Counted from the first letter of the stretch, positions 7,457 to 17,390 are shown. The stretch is 32,190 bases of DNA from Lysobacterales bacterium (GCA_021324945.1 JAJPID010000008.1:1-32190); one strand, 5' to 3'. Notes: generated by a model from the sequence alone, not told the origin. Numbers and translations: made by a program.

Positions 7457-8143
7457 TCACGTCCAGCGATACCCCACCCCATGAACCGTCTCTATCGAAT
7501 CGAAGGCCGGATCGACGGCGATGAATTTCTTGCGGATGCGTTTGATGTGCGAGGTGATGGTCGCATCGTCCACCACCAGTTCGGCCTCGCGCATCAGTTG
7601 ATCGCGGCTTTTCACGTGGCCGGGGAAACGCACCAGGGTGTGCACCATCCAGAACTCGGTCACGGTCAGCGGCACCTCGTAGCCGTTCCAGGTGATGCGC
7701 ATGCGTTCGGATTCCAGCTTCAGCGGGCCGTGTTCGATCACGGTTTCGCTGGATGCCGGCGCCTTCAACGACTCGATGCGGCGGAACAGCGCGCCGATGC
7801 GCGCGGCGAGCTGGTGAAGGCTGGTGTCTTTCGAGAGATAATCGTCTGCGCCGAGGCGCAAGCCGGAAATGACATCGAAATCGGAATCGCGTGCAGTCAG
7901 AAAAATGATCGGCAACGTGGACGATTTCGCACGCAGTTCGCGGCACAGATCGAAACCGCCTTCAGGCTCGTCACCCAAGCCGATGTCGATGATCACCAAT
8001 TCCGGCATGCGCTGCGCGAACGCGGTCGATGCCTCGCCGCGCGAAGGATAACCGCGCACTTCGTAGCCGAAACGCGACAGCGCCTCGACGTAGTTGGCGC
8101 GGATCAGCGGTTCGTCCTCGACGATGGCGATGGCTCTGGCCAT
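7457..8143 (-). CDS. OmpR-type response regulator, PdsR-like
   Basis: Transcription factor partner of the adjacent kinase. The 228 residues comprise a receiver domain (about 1-120) with acidic pocket E9-D10, phosphoacceptor D53 in VIIDIGLGD, T83 and K105 in DDYLSKDTS. A C-terminal winged helix (about 130-228) contains LTVTEFWMVHTLV, TITSHIKRIRKKF and the closing ETVHGVGYRW wing. The DEPEGGFDLCRELR insert after D53 and the overall sequence recall the dedicated-sortase-system regulators, a judgement from memory. Genes under its control cannot be read from this window. It is first in the two-gene unit; the 310 bases upstream hold its promoter. Confidence 0.85.
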   Translation of the reverse strand: MARAIAIVEDEPLIRANYVEALSRFGYEVRGYPSRGEASTAFAQRMPELVIIDIGLGDEPEGGFDLCRELRAKSSTLPIIFLTARDSDFDVISGLRLGADDYLSKDTSLHQLAARIGALFRRIESLKAPASSETVIEHGPLKLESERMRITWNGYEVPLTVTEFWMVHTLVRFPGHVKSRDQLMREAELVVDDATITSHIKRIRKKFIAVDPAFDSIETVHGVGYRWT

Positions 8144-8455
8144 GGCACGCTACCGACGACAAGCGGAAGCGCAGCCTGCCTCGCAAACCCGCGCCGCGCA
8201 AGACGTTCGGAGAGGCCGCCCGGGTTTTGCCACATTTCGTCCGCGTTTCGCCCGCGCACCGGCAGCGTTGCGTCGCGAGCCCGGGCCGTAATGAAAGCCG
8301 TCGGGGACTCCTTGCCGTGGAGCAACGACGTGGAACACCGCCGAGCCGGCGCCGGATACGCAGCTTCGTTTCGTTGAACCCCTCAACGCTCGAAGAGGCG
8401 CCGCGCCGGCGGTTTTATTTGTGACATCGTCCTTGATTGCTGCTGTCCTCGGTCA
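8144..8455. other. Intergenic region upstream of the response regulator, no gene
   Basis: 312 bases between the regulator start and the stop of the ArnT-like gene. Open frames exist in several phases but none shows a conserved segment. I see no convincing hairpin terminator for the glycosyltransferase gene. Any regulator promoter here is not recognisable by consensus. Confidence 0.5.
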
Positions 8456-10048
8456 TTAGCGAGGTTTTACGGCCAGCACATCCCTCGCTCGCCACGCGCC
8501 GATGCGTTTGCTGCCGCTCAGGAAATACGGCCACGTGCGCGCAGGCGCGACATTGGCCGGTTCGTCGCTGCGTTCGCTGGCCAACAGCCAGCCATTCGGA
8601 TGCGCGCGGCACCATTCCAGAATTTGCGCGCGCGTAATCACCGGCAGCGGTTCCTGCAACCGTCCCGTGTACCCGAACAGGCCGTTGTGCCATTCGATGT
8701 GCGCGATCGGCACGTGCGCTCGGAATGCGCCGGCGACGAACGTGGCTTCGGAGCGGACGTCCAACGCGGGTTGCAGCGCCAGTGCTCCGGCCAGCAGCGA
8801 CAACGACGCGAGCGCTGATGCCGCCAGAGAAAATGAGCGCACGTCGCTGCCCCACACTCGCCACACACCTGCGGCGATCACCAGTGCGACCAGCGCGAAC
8901 AGCATCAAGGCACGTTGCGTGGGATAGCCGTACTCGTGCGCTGCCCATCGCGGCAACACACACAGACCAACTGCCACTACGATCGCGAATAGCGCGAACA
9001 AGTCACCGCGCAAGCGCGCGTTTTGATTTTGCAGAACATACCCGCCGCTTAGCGCCCATGCGGCCAGCAGCGGCGCCAGATAATGAATCTGCTTCCCGCT
9101 GATCGCGCAAAACACCACCAGTGGCGGCAACCACCAGCAAAGCAGAAAGACTCCGGCGCGACCGCGCGGCACCATTCGCCACGCCGAGAACGGTGCACGT
9201 AACGCGAGTACCCAGGGCAACAGCAGCACCGGAATCAGCGGCAGATACCACCAGAACGGCCGTCGATGCGCAAAGCTCTCGTGCAGGCGACCGGTGACCT
9301 TGCCGATCAGCGGTTGCCAATAGCTTGGCCCTGCATACCACGCCGCGGGAATCAGCCAGCAGGCGATGATCGCGATGCCGATGGCGATGCCGGCCAGCAC
9401 GGACAAATACCAGCGCGCTTTCGCTCCGCGCGCGCTTTCGCTCCACAGCGGCGCCAGTAGCGCGATACCCGCGATGTGCAACAACACTACCGGTCCTTTC
9501 GCGAGCATGCCGAGCCCGATCCACAGGCCCAGCAGCCCAATCCCCCGTGCGTAGCGCCGCGCATCCAGATCGAGCAACGCGTGCAGCGCGCCGAACACGG
9601 TCAGCGCCAGAAGCAAATCGAACATGATCGCGGTGGCGAACAGCACGAAACCCGCGCAGCCGGCCAGCAGCCACATCGCGGCATCGATGCCGCGCGCGGC
9701 GAAATTCAAACGCGCGGCCAGTTTTCGCACCATCAACAACATCAATAACGCGATGATCAACGTCTCGACGCGCGCCACCCAAGTATGTACGCCGAAGACC
9801 TTCCAACCCGCCGCTATCAGCCAGAACAGCAGCGGCGACTTGTCCGAATACCACGCGCCATTGACCGTCGGCACCAGCCACTGCCCGGAGTTGAACATCT
9901 CCCACGCGGCGGTGAGATAGCGCGTTTCGTCGATCGGAATCGGCGGAAACAGCAACGCCAGTGGCAGCAAAAGCGCGACCCACAATGCCAGCCAGCGCCA
10001 TTCGCCAACGCGCATGCTTTGCAGCGTGTTCGATGCAGGACGATTCAT
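8456..10048 (-). CDS. ArnT-like glycosyltransferase (GT83/PMT superfamily)
   Basis: Polytopic inner-membrane transferase of 530 residues that would move a sugar from an undecaprenyl-phosphate donor to a periplasmic acceptor such as lipid A. About ten to twelve hydrophobic helices are visible. The first periplasmic loop carries PPIPIDETRYLTAAWEMF, with the Asp-Glu pair that marks the catalytic loop of the ArnT/PMT fold, followed by GQWLVPTVNGAWYSDKSPLL. GMLAKGPVVLLHIAG and GKQIHYLAPLLAAWALSGGY also fit the family. No arnBCADEF genes for aminoarabinose synthesis accompany it, so the donor sugar and acceptor are unknown. The ATG at 10048 begins MNRPASNT, ahead of a basic-then-hydrophobic first helix. 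Confidence 0.88.
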   Translation of the reverse strand: MNRPASNTLQSMRVGEWRWLALWVALLLPLALLFPPIPIDETRYLTAAWEMFNSGQWLVPTVNGAWYSDKSPLLFWLIAAGWKVFGVHTWVARVETLIIALLMLLMVRKLAARLNFAARGIDAAMWLLAGCAGFVLFATAIMFDLLLALTVFGALHALLDLDARRYARGIGLLGLWIGLGMLAKGPVVLLHIAGIALLAPLWSESARGAKARWYLSVLAGIAIGIAIIACWLIPAAWYAGPSYWQPLIGKVTGRLHESFAHRRPFWWYLPLIPVLLLPWVLALRAPFSAWRMVPRGRAGVFLLCWWLPPLVVFCAISGKQIHYLAPLLAAWALSGGYVLQNQNARLRGDLFALFAIVVAVGLCVLPRWAAHEYGYPTQRALMLFALVALVIAAGVWRVWGSDVRSFSLAASALASLSLLAGALALQPALDVRSEATFVAGAFRAHVPIAHIEWHNGLFGYTGRLQEPLPVITRAQILEWCRAHPNGWLLASERSDEPANVAPARTWPYFLSGSKRIGAWRARDVLAVKPR

Positions 10049-10071
10049 CGCGCGCAGGATAGCCGAAACGA

Positions 10072-10097
10072 AATCGCCGGCCTCACGGCCGGCGATT
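10072..10097 (-). terminator. Terminator of the bacterioferritin-like gene
   Basis: AATCGCCGGCC (10072-10082) and GGCCGGCGATT (10087-10097) form a perfect 11-pair stem with a four-base loop. Read on the minus strand the stem is followed by TCGTTTCGG, a modest T-rich run. It lies between the stop of the ferritin-like gene and the start of the ArnT-like gene, so it insulates the two. Confidence 0.7.
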
Positions 10098-10119
10098 CAT
10101 GCAATCAGCATGACGCGCG

Positions 10120-10719
10120 TCACCTCGATTTCTTCTTGCGGCCCTTGCCCCGGCGCGGATCGGCCGGCTCGCCCTTCTTGCCGAAATCCTCCATCAGCGT
10201 CTTCATGTCCTCGGCGTGCTCCTCTTCCTGCGCGAGGACTTCTTCCAGCAGGCGCTTAGTGGTGGTGTCGCGGTCGCCGACATAGTTGATGATTTCGCGA
10301 TAGCTGTCGATGGCGATTCGCTCGGCCACCAGATTTTCCTCGATCATAGCGGCCAGATCGTCCGGCACCACGAACTCGGCGTGACTGCGCGTGGACAAAC
10401 CATCCGGCTCGAAATTCGGCGTGCCATCCAGCTGCGTGATGCGTTCAGCGATTCTGTCGGCGTGCGCTTGCTCCTCGTTGGCGTGTTCCAGGAATTCCGC
10501 CGCGACGCTCTTGGCGTTAATGCCGGAAGCGAGGTAGTAGTGTGCCTTGTAGCGCAGCACGCAGACGATCTCCGTGGCCAGCGCCTCGTTTAACAGCTTC
10601 AGCACCGTGTCGCGATTGAGCGTATAGCTCTCCGTGACCGCGCCACGCTTGATGTGCTCCCGCGCGCGCGCGCGAATGGTCTGGATGTCGGTGAGGAACG
10701 GTCGGGATTTGGCGGGCAT
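10120..10719 (-). CDS. Ferritin-like di-iron protein, bacterioferritin family
   Basis: Likely stores or detoxifies iron. The 199-residue product has a four-helix ferritin fold with di-iron ligands at bacterioferritin spacing: E50 (ALATEIVCVLRYKAHYYLA), the E83-H86 pair in NEEQAHADRI, E133 in NLVAERIAIDSYREII, and the E165-H168 pair in QEEEHAEDM. A 35-residue N-terminal extension and a lysine/arginine-rich tail (RRGKGRKKKSR) distinguish it from classical Bfr (about 158 residues). The basic tail could contact DNA, as Dps tails do; that is inference. No Bfr haem-ligand methionine is evident at the usual place. The ATG at 10719 is fixed by AAGGAG six bases upstream. TACACT at 10750-10755 (minus) is a possible -10 box. 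Confidence 0.88.
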   Translation of the reverse strand: MPAKSRPFLTDIQTIRARAREHIKRGAVTESYTLNRDTVLKLLNEALATEIVCVLRYKAHYYLASGINAKSVAAEFLEHANEEQAHADRIAERITQLDGTPNFEPDGLSTRSHAEFVVPDDLAAMIEENLVAERIAIDSYREIINYVGDRDTTTKRLLEEVLAQEEEHAEDMKTLMEDFGKKGEPADPRRGKGRKKKSR

Positions 10720-10783
10720 CTCGAACTCCTTCTCATGGCCTGATGTGAGAGTGTAACGCCCCGAGGCGCGCATGCGCCAACGA

Positions 10784-12622
10784 TCACCTCCGCGCCGCGC
10801 GCGCTGCACGTCCGGCGACTTCGCCCACCAGTGCCAGAGCGGTTTCGACCTCCGGCGCGCGCGCACGCCACTTGTCCGGGCGTGGTGTCGAAACCGTGTG
10901 GCTCGCCACAGGCAGACCGCCATCGATCCTGCGGTCCCATTCGAATCCGATCGCTGCGCACAACCGCTCGATTTCGGCGTTCGGATCGGCGATCAGGTCG
11001 GCGTATCGTGCGACGCACCAGCGCGTTTCGGGAAGATTCTCCAGATCACGCAACAGGATGTCCGTGGTTGTGCGCCATTGCACGGCGACGATTTCCGCCA
11101 GCGGCTTCCCGATCAGGTCGCGCCAGCCAGGCACCAGCACCAGCGACCACGGCAACCCGGTCCAGTCCGGCAATTGCGGGTAGGTGCGGAATCCCCCCGA
11201 TTCCCAGGCTTCCATCATGCTAGCCAGCACCTCGCGGGGTTCACGGTAGAGATAGACGAATAGCGCGTCCGGAAACACCTTTGCGAGAAACGGAATACGC
11301 AGCGCGTTCTTGGGCGTTTTTTCCAGCAGCCGGATCCGGCCCTCGGGCCGCCGACCATCGCGATCGAATGCACGCCGGCGGAACCTCTCGCGCAAAGCGG
11401 TGATGATTTCCGGAGTCGCGTCGCTCGCCTCCAGACGATTCGAGGTGTAGCCGCGGGCCGCTGCACCCAGCTTACCCGAGGCGGTGCCTCCTTCGATGAG
11501 GCCGTGGCTTTCGCCTCCGATCGTGCAGGCGCTTGGGCTCAAGGCGAGCGTTTCGAACAACAGCGACGAGCCCGAACGCGGTGGCGAGACGATGAATACC
11601 GGCCGCTCGAAAGGGTAGTCGGTTTTGATCTCGGCGACTGCAGGTTTCACGAGCGGCGCACGCGTGGCTTCTTCATGCGCAGCGGTCGTTTCGGTGCCGC
11701 GAATCGCCTGTCCAATCAAACCGTTCACTGCAGAAAAAAACTGAGTCTGGTTTTTCAGATGCAGCTCGGCACCCAGCCGGCGCATGCTTGCCAGAAATTC
11801 CCGCAAGGTCCGCTGGTAGTCCGCGGCTCCCGCAGCATCGGCACCGAAGCGGAACCACAGCGTTCGCCAGTCGAGTACGAATTCGTTGGCCACGTGCCTG
11901 ACGATTGGCAGCAACGGATGCGGCTCGGCTTCTGCCAGCAGGAAAGCGACGTGTTCGCGCAATTCCCAGTAGCTCATCGGCGACATCAGGTTGACCGATT
12001 CGAAGATGAGTTCCGGCTCGGTGTCGCTCGGCGCGACGAAGCACGGCGTCCAGGCGCTTTGGGGACCGTCGTGCGACCGGCCCGCGTTGACCAGCTTGCC
12101 GAAAGCGGTGCTGCCCACCGTGTCCACCACCAGATGGACACGCGCGATTCCAGTCTCGTTGGTGACGCGGTGCAACCGCCACGTATCGAAGATCCAGCAC
12201 TCTCCCTGTGCCATGTGGGTTTCAGCGTCACCGCAAAAGAAGCGCACGGATGGGTGGGTGACAACAGGGATGTGCACGCGCACACGCTCGTTCCAGTAAT
12301 GGTTGGTGTCGACGTGCGGGTTCACCTCCGCGCCGGCCGAGAGTCTCATCAGTCGCACGCGGCCCAGCACCGCATCGAGGCTCGCCAGCACCTGGCGCAT
12401 GTAACGGCATCGTTGCAGCGCGGGAGTCGCGCGCATCGGTCCGAACAAATCGTCGCCGCGTGCCGGATCGCCGTCCACCGCCACCAGCGGAAGAGCAGTG
12501 TTTCCAGGCAACCCGCTGGGATGTGAACGCCAGAGGTTTTCCTCGAGCGCATCGATCTCCGTTGCCAATGCAGACGCATCGAAGCTCAACGGCAACTGGA
12601 TGAAAGGAACCGGCAGCTTCAT
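10784..12622 (-). CDS. Fusion: aspartyl/asparaginyl beta-hydroxylase-like dioxygenase plus sulfotransferase
   Basis: Two enzymes in one 612-residue chain. Residues 1-170 are a 2-oxoglutarate/Fe(II) dioxygenase domain with the metal triad H103-x-D105 (NPHVDTNHYW) and H151 (WIFDTWRLHRV); R161 is the probable 2-oxoglutarate ligand. Residues 200-310 form a helical linker. Residues 338-612 are a sulfotransferase with the PAPS 5'-phosphosulfate loop VSPPRSGSSLLFETL (about 345-358) and the 3'-phosphate motif YREPREVLASMMEAW. Together these imply hydroxylation of a substrate and transfer of sulfonate, perhaps to the new hydroxyl (inference). The first 310 residues are paralogous to the gene directly upstream, one base away (TGA-C-ATG). 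No signal peptide is seen, so it is likely cytosolic. The substrate is unknown. Confidence 0.87.
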   Translation of the reverse strand: MKLPVPFIQLPLSFDASALATEIDALEENLWRSHPSGLPGNTALPLVAVDGDPARGDDLFGPMRATPALQRCRYMRQVLASLDAVLGRVRLMRLSAGAEVNPHVDTNHYWNERVRVHIPVVTHPSVRFFCGDAETHMAQGECWIFDTWRLHRVTNETGIARVHLVVDTVGSTAFGKLVNAGRSHDGPQSAWTPCFVAPSDTEPELIFESVNLMSPMSYWELREHVAFLLAEAEPHPLLPIVRHVANEFVLDWRTLWFRFGADAAGAADYQRTLREFLASMRRLGAELHLKNQTQFFSAVNGLIGQAIRGTETTAAHEEATRAPLVKPAVAEIKTDYPFERPVFIVSPPRSGSSLLFETLALSPSACTIGGESHGLIEGGTASGKLGAAARGYTSNRLEASDATPEIITALRERFRRRAFDRDGRRPEGRIRLLEKTPKNALRIPFLAKVFPDALFVYLYREPREVLASMMEAWESGGFRTYPQLPDWTGLPWSLVLVPGWRDLIGKPLAEIVAVQWRTTTDILLRDLENLPETRWCVARYADLIADPNAEIERLCAAIGFEWDRRIDGGLPVASHTVSTPRPDKWRARAPEVETALALVGEVAGRAARAARR

Positions 12623-12623
12623 G

Positions 12624-13613
12624 TCAAGAAGCCGCTTGCGCGGCGATGCGCACTTCGCCGGACGCCGTCGGTTCGCGACGATCCGCTAGCGCCATCCCCA
12701 GCACCATCGAACGCAACGTGCTCATGAATTGCATGCCGTTGACGAGCAGCAGCGATGACGCCGAACGCTGCATGCATTCGGCGAACTCATTGAGAAGACG
12801 GCGATACTCGGACCAGCCGGCCCGGCTTTCTCCGTATTGTGCCCACAGCGCATGCCAGTTCGCGATGAAGCGATTGACGTCACGCTGCACGCACGCGAGC
12901 TGCGGATGCGGCGTCACGTGCGCGAGAATGAATTCGACGTGATTGCGCAACTCCCAGGGCGTCATCACTTGCGGGACATTGACCGACTCCAGCCTCAACT
13001 GAGCGAAAGCTTCCGCATCCACGTCGAAAGTCTCCGCCCTCCAATTCTCAAAATCGCCATGACCCGGCGCGCGGCCGCGGGCGGCCAGTTCCCAGAACTG
13101 CTCCCCACCAACGGTATCCGCCACCAGGTGCACGCGTTCGCGATCGACCACATTGATCACCCGATGCGGACGCCAGGTATCGAAAATCCAACATTCGCCC
13201 GGCGCCATGTGTACTTCCGCCTCGCCGCAGATGAAGCGAACGCCGGATTCAGCCTGGATCGGCACGTGCACACGCAAGCGATCCCGCCAGTAGTAGTTGA
13301 TGTCCGCGTGCGGAGTGACTTCTGCGCCGCCGATGAGCTTCATCAATCGCGTGCGGCCCCAGACCGCGCCCAGCCGTGCCAGCACCTGCGTGAGATAGGG
13401 ACATCTCTGGAGGTAAGGCGTGGGCCGCATTGGCCCGGCGATCGCGTCACTGTCCGGATCGCCCTCGACCGAGATCAGGGGCAGCGCGAAATTTCCTGGA
13501 TAGTTCTGCGGATGCGGCCGCCACGCCGCATCGCCCAATGCATGCATTTCCTCCGCGAGCCGAACAGCATCGAAGCGCAACGGCAACTGCACGAACGGCA
13601 CCTGAAGTTTCAT
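12624..13613 (-). CDS. Aspartyl/asparaginyl beta-hydroxylase-like dioxygenase, stand-alone paralogue
   Basis: The 329-residue protein matches the first 310 residues of the downstream fusion gene along its length: MKLQVPFVQLPLRFDA against MKLPVPFIQLPLSFDA, and GECWIFDTWRPHRV against GECWIFDTWRLHRV. The Fe(II) ligands are H102, D104 (TPHADINYYW) and H150; R160 is the likely 2-oxoglutarate contact. The C-terminal part (about 210-310) is the same helical domain, MTPWELRNHVEFILAHVTPH against the fusion's WELREHVAFLLAEAEPH. The ATG at 13613 was chosen because both paralogues begin MKL-VPF there; the frame stays open upstream only as overlap with thiC. It starts 10 bases after the thiC stop and is followed by the fusion one base after its own stop, indicating an operon. 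No clear Shine-Dalgarno is present. Confidence 0.85.
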   Translation of the reverse strand: MKLQVPFVQLPLRFDAVRLAEEMHALGDAAWRPHPQNYPGNFALPLISVEGDPDSDAIAGPMRPTPYLQRCPYLTQVLARLGAVWGRTRLMKLIGGAEVTPHADINYYWRDRLRVHVPIQAESGVRFICGEAEVHMAPGECWIFDTWRPHRVINVVDRERVHLVADTVGGEQFWELAARGRAPGHGDFENWRAETFDVDAEAFAQLRLESVNVPQVMTPWELRNHVEFILAHVTPHPQLACVQRDVNRFIANWHALWAQYGESRAGWSEYRRLLNEFAECMQRSASSLLLVNGMQFMSTLRSMVLGMALADRREPTASGEVRIAAQAAS

Positions 13614-13623
13614 CGGAAGGGAC

Positions 13624-15572
<1,949 letters not shown>

Positions 15573-15595
15573 AGCCGCGTCGGCCGTGCGGCCGA

Positions 15596-16243
15596 TCAGC
15601 GCTTGGCGTACGCGCGCAGGAACATCTCCACCGCCGCTTCCGCAGTGGCGGTCACTTCGCGCTCGAAACCTTCCTGACAGCCGACGCAGCCGAACAGCCG
15701 CATGGCATGCAGATCGCCTTTCAGCAGCGCGAGAAACTGTCCGGCTGCGCGGCCGATATCGTCAATCTCGAGATCGCCGCGCCGCACCGCGACGTCAAGG
15801 AAATGCTCCATCTTGCTGTGCATGCGCGCCGGGCCTTCTTCCCACATCAACTGGCCCAAACGCGGATTGCCTTGCTTGCAGTCGCCGAGGATCGCGCGCC
15901 AAGTACCGATCGCTTCGGGATCGGTGACCGCGCTGGCGTGCGCACGGGCGATGCGAAGCATGCCTTCGCGCAACGGGCCAGCCTGCGCGGCTTCGAACAG
16001 GCTGTCGGGCAGCGCCTGCCGGCAGCGCTCGCGCAATGCTTCGCGAAACAGCGAATCCTTGTCGCCGAAATGGCTGTACACAGTCAGCTTGGAAACGCCA
16101 GCCTCCGCGGCCACGGCATCCATGCTGGTGCCCTCATAGCCGTGATGCGGAAAGAGGCGCTTGGCCGCATCGAGAATCGCGGCGCGCTTTTCCATGTCCT
16201 TGGGCCGGCCGGGGCCGGGCGTGCGGGCGGTGATGGCAACCAT
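15596..16243 (-). CDS. TetR/AcrR-family transcriptional regulator
   Basis: A 215-residue one-component repressor. The N-terminal helix-turn-helix (about 20-65) reads AAILDAAKRLFPHHGYEGTS, followed by MDAVAAEAGVSKLTVYSHFGDKDSLF. The rest is a ligand/dimer domain resembling the C-terminal domain of AefR-like regulators (LREGMLRIARAHASAVTDPE). It lies divergent from pcm-tolC, the typical xanthomonad arrangement, so the likely target is the efflux channel operon and itself. A paired half-site, AACTTGA/TCAAGTT, brackets its promoter. It reads toward thiC with a 58-base gap, so partial co-transcription is possible. Confidence 0.93.
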   Translation of the reverse strand: MVAITARTPGPGRPKDMEKRAAILDAAKRLFPHHGYEGTSMDAVAAEAGVSKLTVYSHFGDKDSLFREALRERCRQALPDSLFEAAQAGPLREGMLRIARAHASAVTDPEAIGTWRAILGDCKQGNPRLGQLMWEEGPARMHSKMEHFLDVAVRRGDLEIDDIGRAAGQFLALLKGDLHAMRLFGCVGCQEGFEREVTATAEAAVEMFLRAYAKR

Positions 16244-16329
16244 ATCAATTCGGATTCCTGCAAAAATCGAACTTGAGTGAGGCGGCGCGTCGGTGTTCTC
16301 CCGGCGCGTCCGCTTGAACGGACATCATT

Positions 16330-16357
16330 ATTATACGGTCAAGTTCAGATTTACCAA
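16330..16357 (-). promoter_or_regulatory. Putative tetR promoter with flanking inverted half-sites
   Basis: On the minus strand TTGGTA (complement of 16352-16357) and a perfect TATAAT (complement of 16330-16335) are 16 bases apart, about 90 bases upstream of the regulator ATG. TCAAGTT at 16339-16345 sits inside the spacer. Its inverted copy AACTTGA lies at 16270-16276 in the leader. That is a plausible autoregulatory operator layout for a TetR protein, though the half-sites are far apart. Confidence 0.45.
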
Positions 16358-16360
16358 GTG

Positions 16361-16645
16361 CATTCGCGGGCAATGCGGGCGGAATCGTCTTGCCCGATAG
16401 GCCGGCAGCGCCGCCCACGAACGGGTCCCGGGCGTCCGAACCGTGTCCGCGGACAGCGGCCTTCGCAGGAGTGCTTAATCGCAATGCGGATTCGCAACCT
16501 TTCGCAACTGGCATGCGCTTTGCTGAAACATGTGACGTCAGCATGACCAACATCAGATGCGCGCGATGACTTCCGGCACTTAGTTCTTCTGCTGCGCCAT
16601 CGGAGCCTAGCCACACACGCGCTGATATGATTTTGTGTCTTTGAG
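16361..16645. other. Intergenic region between tetR promoter and pcm
   Basis: No gene is supported here. Visible features are the palindrome GTCCGCGGAC at 16442-16451, the imperfect hairpin GCTGA...TCAGC (about 16522-16542), and a TATGAT box at 16626-16631, 15 bases before the pcm start. The last could be a -10 element giving a very short leader, but it lacks a matching -35 box. Confidence 0.4.
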
Positions 16646-17362
16646 ATGGCGATGCAGACGATGACGAACACACAATCGATCGGGCTCAAACTTTTCGATT
16701 TGGAACATTTCGATTTGGAACAGGCGCGCCGCAACATGGTGGAGAACCAGGTGCGCACGTTCGAGGTGCTGGATGCGCGCGTGCTGGAGACGCTGGCCAG
16801 TCTGCCGCGCGAAGCCTTCGTGCTGCCGGCGTATCGCGCGCTCGCCTACGCCGACATGGCGCTGCCCTTGCCGCACGGCGAATTGATGATGAAGCCCATC
16901 GTGGAAGGCCGCGCGTTGCAGGCGCTGGACATGCAGCCGCACGAACGCGCGCTGGAAATCGGAACGGGCTCGGGTTACTTCACCGCGTGCCTCGCGAAGT
17001 TGAACCGGCACGTGGTCAGCGTGGAGCGGCATGCGGATCTGGCTGAAACTGCGCGCGCGCGGCTGCATGGCGCCGGCATCGAGAACGCCGAGATATTCCA
17101 CGCCGACGTCTTCCGCGATTTCAAACCCGATGGTGCGTTCGACGTGATCGCCGTGACCGGCGCGGTCGCCGCCGTGCCGCAGCAGTTCCGCGACTGGCTG
17201 AAACCCGACGGCCGCATCTTCGTCGTCACGGGCAGGGAGCCGGCCATGCGCGCGCTACTGCTGAAACGCGAAGCGGACGGCTCTTTCAGTGAAGAGCGCC
17301 TGTTCGAGACCGAATTGCCGTATCTGGCTGGCGCAGAACCGCAACGCCGTTTCAGCCTGTGA
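16646..17362 (+). CDS. pcm: Protein-L-isoaspartate O-methyltransferase family protein
   Basis: SAM-dependent methyltransferase that in the classical family repairs isoaspartyl residues. The SAM-binding motif I is ALEIGTGSGYFTACLAKL, motif post-I is VVSVERHADLA, and AFDVIAVTGAVAAVPQQF supplies motif II. The N-terminal substrate region MVENQVRTFEVLDARVLETL and LPHGELMMKPI resemble xanthomonad Pcm variants rather than E. coli Pcm. The product has 238 residues from the ATG at 16646; a second ATG at 16661 is an equally plausible start. Residues 17-24 hold an exact repeat (FDLEHFDLEQ) from a tandem DNA duplication. It stands 28 bases before tolC and is probably co-transcribed. Confidence 0.85.
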   Translation: MAMQTMTNTQSIGLKLFDLEHFDLEQARRNMVENQVRTFEVLDARVLETLASLPREAFVLPAYRALAYADMALPLPHGELMMKPIVEGRALQALDMQPHERALEIGTGSGYFTACLAKLNRHVVSVERHADLAETARARLHGAGIENAEIFHADVFRDFKPDGAFDVIAVTGAVAAVPQQFRDWLKPDGRIFVVTGREPAMRALLLKREADGSFSEERLFETELPYLAGAEPQRRFSL

Positions 17363-17390
17363 GCCCTTTCCTTCTTCGATGAGATCGCCC

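Noticed and set aside
10784-13613. Natural-product biosynthetic cluster around the hydroxylase genes
   Set aside because: No NRPS, PKS, RiPP precursor, transporter or PAPS-synthesis gene is adjacent; thiC and a ferritin-like gene flank the pair.
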